From contig NZ_WMBA01000024.1 in the NCBI RefSeq assembly GCF_009707865.1, positions 1-64,000 on the forward strand: DNA of 64,000 nt, written 5' to 3'. The translations under genes were made by a program, and so were the position numbers. The notes under the pieces are model-generated. The model was not told where the DNA came from. It saw only the letters and a program-made list of their open reading frames with translations, and ran no database searches. Shown here in pieces: positions 57,419-64,000 of the stretch. How positions within the stretch are numbered: the first letter of the stretch is position 1; each line of letters begins with the position of its first letter. Source of the DNA: Amycolatopsis pithecellobii. Lineage in GTDB: Bacteria > Actinomycetota > Actinomycetes > Mycobacteriales > Pseudonocardiaceae.

Positions 57419-58795
57419 GCCTTGCTGAGTCGCCTGGAGGAACCGGCCTCGCCCGGGGCTGCTCAGCAGCTGGCCGTCGGAGGCGACGACCTCACCTCCG
57501 GAGACGGTGACGACCGGCCAGCCGACGAACTCCTGCCCTTCGAAGAGATCGAAGTCGGCACGCGACGCCAGGACGTCCGACCGCACGGTGAAGCGGCGTG
57601 CCGGGTCGATGAGCACGATGTCCGCGTCGGATCCGACGGCGATCGTTCCCTTCCGCGGCCACAGCCCGAAAATCCTGGCGGGGTTGGTCGCGGTGAGCTC
57701 GACGAAGCGTGACAGCGAGATGCGGCCCTTCCGCACGCCCTCGGCGAAGAGCATCCCAACGCTCGTCTGGACGTTCGACACGCCCGCGGGGACCTCGGGG
57801 AACGGGAGCTCTTCGCGTCCTTTCTGCGCGGCCGTCCATGCCACATGGTCGGTCGCGTAAGTGTCGATGTCCCCACTCCGGAGGCCATGCCAGAGCGCCT
57901 CTTGATCGGCGGGGGTCCGCAATGGGGGGAGACACACGTAACGCTGCGCCTCGGTGACCGGCAACGAGTATCTGGTGTCGTCAAGGAACAGATACAGGGG
58001 GCGGGTCTCGATGAAGGCGCGAGTGCCCGCGCGCCGAGCCCGGAGCGCGGCACGTACGCCCGCTTCCGACGACAGGTAGATGAAGTAGACCGAAGCACCG
58101 GCGGCCCGCGCGTAGACGCCGATCTCCTCGACGGCCAGTGCTTCCGCCACCGCGGGGCGGGCTGACGCGTAATGGGCGACGGAACTACGGCCCGACTCCA
58201 GGGAACGGCTGGTCAGGTGCGTGCACAACGCGTCGTCCTCCACGTGCACATTGACGATCAACCCGGTCTCGGCCGCTACCTCGAGCACCCGCAACAGGTC
58301 CCTTTTCGGGAGGAGGTACGGCGCGAGGCTGGTGAACACCTTGATGCTCGCCTGACCGCGGGAACGGAGCCGGCGAATCTGCCCGAGTGAATCGGGAACG
58401 TCCAGGTCGGTCACGGCAACGTGGAAGCCGTAGTCGATGTGCGCCATGCGCGCCAGTTCGAGCTCCCGGCCGATGGCCGTGTCGAGGTCCTCACCCGGGC
58501 GCTGGAACGCACAGTTGAGAACGGTCGTGACCCCGCCGAGTAACGCGGCGCGGGTCCCTGCCTCGTAGTCGTCGACACTCCGCGTCCGGGAACGGGCCGA
58601 ATAGATGGCGAAATGCGTGTGCGGATCGATCGCACCGGGGACGACAACGAGGCCGGACGCGTCGATGTCGGTGGTGCCCGGTGTCAGCCTGGCCGCGACC
58701 GCGGCGATCCGACCACCGTCGATGCCGATGTCGGCGCGGATCGGCCCGCCGCCGGTCACCACTGTTCCGTTGCGGACCGTCATCTCGTGGCTCAC
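57407..58795 (-). CDS. Dihydropyrimidinase-family paralog lacking one metal His
   Basis: 462 residues from GTG 58795 (AGGAG six bases upstream). Aligned by position with the paralog at 48.9 kb it keeps His59, His61, Lys152, His184 and Asp316, but the metal ligand His240 is Tyr (FIYLSS in place of FVHLSS). An altered or single-metal site is expected, so it may act on another ring, work poorly, or have a non-hydrolytic role. It is divergent from gntR and shares site d with it. The reading frame stays open upstream of the GTG, but that part lacks protein-like conservation. Confidence 0.9.
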   Translation of the reverse strand: MSHEMTVRNGTVVTGGGPIRADIGIDGGRIAAVAARLTPGTTDIDASGLVVVPGAIDPHTHFAIYSARSRTRSVDDYEAGTRAALLGGVTTVLNCAFQRPGEDLDTAIGRELELARMAHIDYGFHVAVTDLDVPDSLGQIRRLRSRGQASIKVFTSLAPYLLPKRDLLRVLEVAAETGLIVNVHVEDDALCTHLTSRSLESGRSSVAHYASARPAVAEALAVEEIGVYARAAGASVYFIYLSSEAGVRAALRARRAGTRAFIETRPLYLFLDDTRYSLPVTEAQRYVCLPPLRTPADQEALWHGLRSGDIDTYATDHVAWTAAQKGREELPFPEVPAGVSNVQTSVGMLFAEGVRKGRISLSRFVELTATNPARIFGLWPRKGTIAVGSDADIVLIDPARRFTVRSDVLASRADFDLFEGQEFVGWPVVTVSGGEVVASDGQLLSSPGRGRFLQATQQGAAV

Positions 58796-58837
58796 GTTCC
58801 GCTCCTGGTGGTCGCCTGATACGGAAGATCGTGTGGC

Positions 58838-58846
58838 ACATAGGAT
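58838..58846. promoter_or_regulatory. GntR-type site d, between the paralog and gntR
   Basis: ATCCTATGT on the minus strand, 43 bases from the dihydropyrimidinase-paralog start and just over 100 bases before gntR. A 22-codon frame (ATG 58854 to TAA 58922) lies between the site and gntR; its ribosome site is weak. Confidence 0.6.
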
Positions 58847-58951
58847 ATGGGACATGGATAAGCGTGACAAGATGTTCCTCGGGCGCCGTGTCGACCTCGG
58901 CCCGGCGGGTAACGCCCGGTAAGGTTGAGGCAGTCGAAAGTGGAGATCGAA

Positions 58952-59707
58952 ATGCCTGACAGGGTGCGTACACGCCCGCAGTTCGCTCAGCGGCCGCGGC
59001 TGAGTGACGAGGTCGCCTCGTATGTTCGGGACCTCATCATGACCGGGGAAAGCCGGCCAGGGGACGCCGTCAACATCGACTCTCTCGCCCGTGACATCGG
59101 CGTCAGCGCGACGCCGGTGCGGGAGGCGCTGATGCGCCTCGAGAGCGAGGGATTCTTGATCGCCGAGCAGAACCGGAGCTACACCGTCGCCCCGCTCACG
59201 CGGGAAGACATCGAGGATCTTTTCGCGAATCACGCGCTGATCGGTGGCGAGCTCGCGGCACGGGCGGCGAAGCACGTAACGCCGGCGTTCCTCGCCGACC
59301 TCGAGCGGTTGCAGGCCGAGATCGAGGCGAGCCTCGGCCGTCAGGACTTCGTCGCCGCCAGTGCGGCCAACAACCAGTTCCACGATGCGATCGTCAACCG
59401 GTCGGGGTCCACCAAACTCGCCTGGTTGTTCAACATCGGGGTCAAGTTCGTGCCGCGGAGCCTGTTCTATCCGGAGAACCCCAAGCCCGCCCGCCGGGGT
59501 GGCAAGAAGCATGTGTCCGTCGACGACCACCACGGTGTCCTGGACGCGATGCGGGCAGGAGACGCCGAGAAGGCGCGCGACGCGATGAGCGCCCATGTCT
59601 CACATGTCAGCAAGATCCTCGTCGAGTACCTGGAAGGCATCGGGTTCTGGGCGGAGGACGACGACTCGCCGGCGGGCAAGACCACACCGGCGCGAAAGAA
59701 ACGCTGA
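58952..59707 (+). CDS. GntR-family regulator (FadR/FCD type)
   Basis: 251 residues from ATG 58952 (GGAG six bases upstream). N-terminal winged HTH (RLSDEVASYVRDLIM, SLARDIGVSATPVREALMRLESEGFL), then the all-helical FCD domain (DLFANHALIGGELAA, FHDAIVNRSGS, HHGVLDAMRAGDAEKARDAMSAHV) with its metal/acid-binding histidines. The five ATC(C/A)TAT(A/G)T sites of the 48-60 kb region are its probable targets, including one in its own promoter region. FCD regulators usually respond to small carboxylic acids. Confidence 0.95.
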   Translation: MPDRVRTRPQFAQRPRLSDEVASYVRDLIMTGESRPGDAVNIDSLARDIGVSATPVREALMRLESEGFLIAEQNRSYTVAPLTREDIEDLFANHALIGGELAARAAKHVTPAFLADLERLQAEIEASLGRQDFVAASAANNQFHDAIVNRSGSTKLAWLFNIGVKFVPRSLFYPENPKPARRGGKKHVSVDDHHGVLDAMRAGDAEKARDAMSAHVSHVSKILVEYLEGIGFWAEDDDSPAGKTTPARKKR

Positions 59708-59835
59708 ACCATCCCGGGGTGCCTGGCGCCCCGTCTCTTCTCGTACCGGCCGCCGAGGCAGGCTGATCAGCGACGCGCGCAGTCGCATGTGGACAGTGCT
59801 GACGACTGGGCGACGGCTTGTCGCCTGCTGTCACA

Positions 59836-59850
59836 GCATATATGATATGC
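59836..59850. promoter_or_regulatory. GntR-type site e, before the ABC importer
   Basis: GCATAT-ATG-ATATGC, a 15-base inverted repeat whose minus strand contains ATCATATAT, 35 bases before the binding-protein ATG at 59886. Confidence 0.75.
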
Positions 59851-59885
59851 GACATTGACGATATGACATGCGAGAAGGGAACGGG

Positions 59886-60908
59886 ATGACCGTGCGAGTC
59901 AACGGGCCCAACAGGGCGACCAGCACCGGCCGCGCGCGTCTCCTGGCTGCTGTCGCGGGAGCGGTTGTGGCACTGTCGCTCACGATCACCGCATGCGGTT
60001 CGGACAGTACGGCGGACGACGGGAACTCCGGCCCGCTCAAGATCCGGGTCGCCTACGGGCCCGGGTTCGGGTCGCTGCCGGTGGTCATCGCCGCGGAGAA
60101 GGGATACTTCAAGGCCAACGGCCTCGACGTCACGTTGACCGAAGGACTCGACCTGGCCGCGTATCTCGGCGCGCTCGGTGCGCAATTCGACGTCGTGATG
60201 GGGCTGCCGCCCGGAATTCTCCAGGCGTCCGGTCGCGGAGTAGCGCTGACCGTTATCAGCGGGCTGAACCGGACCGACGCGGCACACGTCAACAATCCGG
60301 TTCTCACCAAGGACGCGACGATCAAGAGCGCAGCGGATCTGGCTGGAAAGACTGTGGGCGTTCCCACCCTGACCGGGATCAGTGCGGACGCCGTGCGCTA
60401 TGTGGTCCGTCAACAAACGGGTAAGGACGTCAAACTGGTACAGGTTCCCCCGGACGCGATGGCGGACCAGATCACGGCCGGGCGAATCGATGCGGCGGTG
60501 TCGGCAATTCCCTACTTCACCGGCGTCGAGTCGCGCGGGATCCGTGTCCTCGACGATGTCGTGATCCAGGCCGTCAAACTCGCCACCGGCAACAAGGACG
60601 ACAGTGCGTTGCTCGGCGCCTTCATAGCGACACCGTCCTATGTGGACAAACATCCCGAGGTTGCCACGGCCTGGCGAAAATCGCTGCAACAAGGCGCGGA
60701 CTTCATCGCCGCGAACGAGAAGGAAGCGCGGGCCATCCTCCAGCAGCACGCGAAACTGCCCGCGGCCGTTGCCGCGAATGCGCCGTTGCCGAACTTCGTG
60801 GCCACGACGAGCGCGGCGGACTTCCAGCCCTTCGTCACGATCGGCGAGACGATCGGATCGTTGCGGAAGACGCCCGACCTCGGCACATTGATCCACCAGG
60901 AGAAGTAG
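59886..60908 (+). CDS. ABC importer substrate-binding lipoprotein (NMT1/SsuA type)
   Basis: 340 residues. Signal peptide and lipobox TITACGS (Cys near 37), then a type II binding fold: IRVAYGPGFGSLPVVIAAEKGYFKANGLDV, FDVVMGLPP and DLAGKTVGVPTLTGI. The family binds sulfonates, taurine, thiamine pyrimidine and aromatic acids. ATG 59886 follows a purine-rich site. It should deliver the pathway's starting compound to the permeases. Confidence 0.94.
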   Translation: MTVRVNGPNRATSTGRARLLAAVAGAVVALSLTITACGSDSTADDGNSGPLKIRVAYGPGFGSLPVVIAAEKGYFKANGLDVTLTEGLDLAAYLGALGAQFDVVMGLPPGILQASGRGVALTVISGLNRTDAAHVNNPVLTKDATIKSAADLAGKTVGVPTLTGISADAVRYVVRQQTGKDVKLVQVPPDAMADQITAGRIDAAVSAIPYFTGVESRGIRVLDDVVIQAVKLATGNKDDSALLGAFIATPSYVDKHPEVATAWRKSLQQGADFIAANEKEARAILQQHAKLPAAVAANAPLPNFVATTSAADFQPFVTIGETIGSLRKTPDLGTLIHQEK

Positions 60909-61741
60909 TGGCTTCCGAGACCGGATCCGAGGTAGTGGACGCCCGCCGCGTGGCCGGTGTGCCGCCGTCGCACAGCAGCCTTGCGTACCGCGTCGAGAAC
61001 ATGAGTGTCGAGCTCATGTCCGCCGACGGGCCGCGGCAGATCCTCCGCGATGTCAACTTCACCGTGGGCGCCGGTGAGATCGTGGGAATCGTGGGCCGGT
61101 CCGGGACGGGCAAGACGACGCTGCTTCGCGTGCTGGGTGGCATGGTGCGTGCGTCCAGCGGGCTGGTCGAGCTTCACGGCCGCGCGGACAATCTGCCGGG
61201 GACCGTCGTCACGGTGTTCCAGGACTACGGGAACGCCCTGCTGCCGTGGCGCTCGGTGGCGCGCAACGTCAGTCTCGGGATCGAACGCGGGCTCGGCCGC
61301 GCGGAGCGTGAGCAGCGCGTTGCCGATGTGCTCCGGCTGGTGGGTCTCGAGGGCCGGAGCAGTGACCATCCGTGGCAGTTGTCGGGCGGTATGCAGCAGC
61401 GGGTGCAAATCGCTCGTGCTCTCGCCGTGGAGCCACGGGTTCTGCTGATGGACGAACCGTTCGGCGCGCTCGACGCGATCACCAAGGCGACATTGCAGGA
61501 CGTGCTGCTTCGGATTCAGGCGCAGACCGGTGCGACAACGATCTTCATCACCCATGACATCGACGAGGCGATATACCTCAGCGACCGCGTGTTCGTGATC
61601 GCCGGCTCACCTGGCTCGCTGATCGTCCAGGAACCCGTCGACCTGCCGCGCCCCCGTACCCAACTGGAAACCCGCGAGCATCCCCGGTACCTGAGCGTGC
61701 GGCACGCGCTCGCCGAGGCGCTCAGGGAGGAGACCGCATGA
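60908..61741 (+). CDS. ABC importer ATPase (SsuB/TauB type)
   Basis: 277 residues from GTG 60908, overlapping the preceding stop by one base. Walker A GRSGTGKTT near 63, Q-loop FQDYGNALLPW, signature LSGGMQQRV, Walker B VLLMDEPFGALD and switch His in ITHDIDEA are complete. Drives uptake together with the two permeases that follow. Confidence 0.96.
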   Translation: MASETGSEVVDARRVAGVPPSHSSLAYRVENMSVELMSADGPRQILRDVNFTVGAGEIVGIVGRSGTGKTTLLRVLGGMVRASSGLVELHGRADNLPGTVVTVFQDYGNALLPWRSVARNVSLGIERGLGRAEREQRVADVLRLVGLEGRSSDHPWQLSGGMQQRVQIARALAVEPRVLLMDEPFGALDAITKATLQDVLLRIQAQTGATTIFITHDIDEAIYLSDRVFVIAGSPGSLIVQEPVDLPRPRTQLETREHPRYLSVRHALAEALREETA

Positions 61742-62532
61742 CGAGAACGCACTCGCTTCCCGGGGCGGCCAATCCGGTGGGAGTCGCCGTCGTGGTCGTG
61801 GCGATCGTGATGTGGCAACTGCTCGTCGCACTCAGAATCCTCGATTATTCTTTCCTGCCTTCGGCAGGCGACGTCGGCGGCGCACTGTGGCAACTCGCGC
61901 GGTCCGGTGAGTTGCTCGACAGCGTAGGACACACCCTCCTGGTCACACTTGTCGCTTCGGCGATCGCCATCGTGATCGGCGTCGCCGCGGGCCTGGCACT
62001 CGGCATGCTGCCACTGGTCCATACCTTTTCGATGGCATCGGTGGACTTCTTCCGGACCCTTCCGGTCACGGCCATGATTCCGGCCATTCTGCTCGTGTGG
62101 GGGCCCACGGCAGAGGCGGAGATCATCGCCGCGACCTATGCCGCCGCCTGGCAGATCGTCGTGAACACCACCGGGGGTGTCCGCGCCACGCATCCCCGGC
62201 TGCTCGACGTGGCGCGGACCTTCGGGCTCACCAGGGAGCAAACCGTGCGGAAGATCGTGCTTCCGGCGGCGATGCCGGCCATTCTCGTCGGCGCCCGGCT
62301 CGCGATCGTGAGCGCGCTGGTGGTGGCGATCGTGGCCGAGATGCTCATCAATCCCGCCGGCTTGGGCTGGGGTCTGGTGCAGGGGCAACAGGCGCTGCAG
62401 CCCGGAGTCACCTGGGCCTACGCCGTCACGGCCGGGATTCTCGGCTACCTGCTCAACGCCGGGCTGATGTGGGCGGCCCGGCGAATGCCAGGGGGCCGCG
62501 TGCCATCGTCTTCCGGAACGAGTGCGGCATGA
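61738..62532 (+). CDS. ABC importer permease 1 (SsuC type)
   Basis: 264 residues, about six membrane segments. The EAA-like loop is seen in LLDVARTFGLTREQTVRKIVLPAAMPAIL, the contact site for the ATPase. Starts in an ATGA overlap with the ATPase and ends in an ATGA overlap with permease 2. Confidence 0.95.
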   Translation: MTRTHSLPGAANPVGVAVVVVAIVMWQLLVALRILDYSFLPSAGDVGGALWQLARSGELLDSVGHTLLVTLVASAIAIVIGVAAGLALGMLPLVHTFSMASVDFFRTLPVTAMIPAILLVWGPTAEAEIIAATYAAAWQIVVNTTGGVRATHPRLLDVARTFGLTREQTVRKIVLPAAMPAILVGARLAIVSALVVAIVAEMLINPAGLGWGLVQGQQALQPGVTWAYAVTAGILGYLLNAGLMWAARRMPGGRVPSSSGTSAA

Positions 62533-63308
62533 CCACCGCCGTGCCGCGGCGACAGTCCCGGGTGCGTGGGGCCTTCGTGTTCGGACTTCTGCCGCTCGCC
62601 GTTCTGCTCGGGTGCTGGCAATTTTTCGTGCCGGCGGACTCGCGTGCCTTCCCGCCACCCAGTACGTGGCCGGGCGCGCTGGCGGAGTTATCCGCCGAGG
62701 GGTCGTTGATCCCCGCCGTGCGAACGACGCTCGTGACGTTCCTGCTGGCGCTCGCGGTCGCGACAGTGCTCGGAACCGCGTTGGGAATGCTCATCGGGTC
62801 CTCTCGACGACTCGAGCGGCCGCTCACTCCGGTCATGGACTTCTTCCGGACTCTTCCACCGCCGGCCATGGTGCCCGTGCTTGCGCTGCTGCTCGGCACG
62901 AACACCTCGATGGCCGTGACGGTCGTGGTCCTCGCGTCGCTGTGGCCGATCCTGCTCAATACCGCGAGCGAGCGGCGGAATGTGCCACCGGTCCGGATGG
63001 AGATGGCCCGCTCCCTGGGACTCCGTTGGTCCGAGCGCGTTTTCAAGGTGCTGCTGCCCTCGCTCGCGCCAGGGATCATGCTGGGGGTGCGGGTGGCAGT
63101 GTCGATCGCGCTGATCGTGACCCTGCTGGTCGACATTCTCGGCACCGGTGAAGGCATCGGCCGCGAACTCATGCTCGGGCAGCAGTCCTTCAAACCGGCG
63201 ACGGTCTGGGCCCTGCTGCTGGTGATCGGCGTCTTCGGCTACCTGCTGAACGGTGCTGTGGCCGCCGCCGAGAACCGGTTGATGCGCAAGTGGGGAAGGC
63301 GGCGCTGA
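62529..63308 (+). CDS. ABC importer permease 2 (SsuC type)
   Basis: 259 residues, about six membrane segments, with EAA-like loop RMEMARSLGLRWSERVFKVLLPSLAPGIM. A paralog of permease 1; two different permeases imply a heterodimeric pore, unusual for SsuC-type systems, which mostly use one. ATG 62529 overlaps the preceding stop. Confidence 0.94.
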   Translation: MTTAVPRRQSRVRGAFVFGLLPLAVLLGCWQFFVPADSRAFPPPSTWPGALAELSAEGSLIPAVRTTLVTFLLALAVATVLGTALGMLIGSSRRLERPLTPVMDFFRTLPPPAMVPVLALLLGTNTSMAVTVVVLASLWPILLNTASERRNVPPVRMEMARSLGLRWSERVFKVLLPSLAPGIMLGVRVAVSIALIVTLLVDILGTGEGIGRELMLGQQSFKPATVWALLLVIGVFGYLLNGAVAAAENRLMRKWGRRR

Positions 63309-63347
63309 CCTGACGCGCCGCGATGTGAACCCGACGGAAGGAGCAGG

Positions 63348-64000
63348 ATGGGACGGCTGGACGGCAAGATCGCTTTCATTACGGGTGCGGGTCGTGGGCA
63401 GGGGCGCTCGCATGCGGTCCGCCTCGCCGCCGAGGGGGCCGGCATCATCGCGGTCGATATCTGCGCGGATGTCGAAACAGCGCCATACGCGTTGTCGTCC
63501 TCGGACGACCTGGCCGAAACGGAACGCTTGGTGACCGCGGCGGGCGGTCGCATTGTCACCCGGCCTGCCGACGTGCGGGACTCGGCGCAGCTGGCGTCGG
63601 CACTCTCGGCGGGGCTCGACGAGTTCGGCCGGCTCGATGTGGTGTGCGCTGGGGCGGGCATTTTCACCCGGCCGAGACTGACCTGGGAGATGTCCGACGA
63701 CGAATGGCAGCAGACGATCGATGTGAACCTGACCGGCGTCTGGCGCACGGTCAAGGCGACCGTGCCGTTCATGATCGAGCAAGGGACCGGCGGATCGATA
63801 GTCATCACGAGTTCCTCGGCGGGATTCCACGGCTTCCCGCACTTTTCGCAGTACGCAGCCGCCAAGCGAGGGCTGGTGGGGCTGATGCAAAGTCTGGTGC
63901 GCGAACTCAGTCCACATAGGATCCGGGTCAACACCGTCCATCCGTCCGGTGTGGACACTCCCATGATTCATTTCGAGGAGCTTTACCGGCTTTTCCTTCC
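63348..64000 (+). CDS. Mycofactocin-linked-type SDR (3' truncated)
   Basis: 217 codons to the window end. AAGGAG lies before ATG 63348. [20 protein letters not shown] near 13-32, then [20 protein letters not shown]: the insertion after strand 2 and the RGQGRSHA loop are marks of the mycofactocin-dependent SDR subgroup, whose NAD is held tightly and recycled by mycofactocin. Catalytic Ser in TSSSAG and Tyr/Lys in QYAAAK are present. It follows the importer by about 40 bases and could act as dihydrodiol or alcohol dehydrogenase for the Rieske product. The end lies outside the window. Confidence 0.88.
   Translation, partial: MGRLDGKIAFITGAGRGQGRSHAVRLAAEGAGIIAVDICADVETAPYALSSSDDLAETERLVTAAGGRIVTRPADVRDSAQLASALSAGLDEFGRLDVVCAGAGIFTRPRLTWEMSDDEWQQTIDVNLTGVWRTVKATVPFMIEQGTGGSIVITSSSAGFHGFPHFSQYAAAKRGLVGLMQSLVRELSPHRIRVNTVHPSGVDTPMIHFEELYRLFL

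Noticed and set aside
58796-59596. Upstream extension of the minus-strand dihydropyrimidinase frame by more than 250 codons
   Set aside because: The extension runs antisense through gntR and lacks family similarity; the GTG at 58795 has a good ribosome site and begins exactly where the family homology starts.

Overview
The window is high-GC DNA with many GTG starts and ATGA stop/start overlaps. It carries modular type I polyketide synthase (PKS) genes, a SARP regulator and a short-chain dehydrogenase that resembles the mycofactocin-linked type. This points to a soil actinomycete of the Streptomyces/Pseudonocardiales kind; the genus cannot be fixed from sequence alone. No rRNA, tRNA or CRISPR array was seen.

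Layout. (1) 1-12.3 kb: the end of a modular PKS locus. It has two single-module PKS genes (KS-AT-DH-KR-ACP with a methylmalonyl-type AT, then KS-AT-DH-ER-KR-ACP with a malonyl-type AT) and a SARP activator. Neither PKS has a thioesterase. (2) 12.3-13.1 kb: a decayed stretch with a serine-recombinase C-terminal remnant. (3) 13.1-26.3 kb: a catabolic island. TetR-1 is divergent from a coupled operon: a 28-codon leader ORF, alcohol dehydrogenase, aldehyde dehydrogenase, P450, 3Fe-4S ferredoxin, ferredoxin reductase, HtaA-like protein and carotenoid-cleavage-type oxygenase. Next come an esterase/SDR operon on the minus strand, an MpaB/Lcp-like (DUF2236) oxygenase, TetR-2 and a LacI regulator. (4) 26.4-29.4 kb: histidinol-dehydrogenase-like protein, hot-dog thioesterase, SDR and a SnoaL-like protein. 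(5) 29.5-47.7 kb: a LysR regulator and a plus-strand run of thirteen genes: FAD monooxygenase, cyclase-family hydrolase, C-C hydrolase-like protein, extradiol dioxygenase, amidohydrolase, acetoacetyl-CoA-synthetase-like ligase, ribose-type ABC transporter, resorcylate-decarboxylase-like enzyme, SDR, hydrolase, FAD oxidoreductase and ALDH. (6) 47.7-48.4 kb: a broken IS3-type OrfA joined to the tail of an SMP-30/gluconolactonase gene. (7) 48.4-64 kb: a third catabolic island. It holds two dihydropyrimidinase-like cyclic amidases, three more hydrolases (two ACMSD-type amidohydrolases and an amidase), a flavin reductase, a two-subunit Rieske oxygenase with its reductase, a GntR regulator, an NMT1/SsuA-type ABC importer and a mycofactocin-type SDR that runs off the end.

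Regulation is unusually readable. An 18-bp operator (AGTTCCCG-N2-CGGGAACT) occurs upstream of the P450/carotenoid-oxygenase operon and of the DUF2236 oxygenase, with a near-perfect third copy behind tetR-1. A second operator (TGACA-N14-TGTCA) sits in two promoters of identical geometry, one for tetR-2 and one for the SDR/esterase operon; both look leaderless. A third motif, ATC(C/A)TAT(A/G)T inside AT-rich imperfect palindromes, occurs once at each of the five promoter regions of the 48-64 kb island and most likely marks the GntR regulon. A 14-bp perfect palindrome lies between lacI and the histidinol-dehydrogenase-like operon.

How the genes may work together (inference). The TetR-1 set joins two oxygenase families known for cleaving C=C bonds to a P450 and ADH/ALDH, as expected for oxidation of an isoprenoid or stilbene-like compound. 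The LysR-side run looks like hydroxylation, ring cleavage, C-C hydrolysis and CoA activation of an acylated phenol. The GntR island looks like import and stepwise opening of a cyclic amide or imide attached to an aromatic ring, followed by Rieske dihydroxylation.
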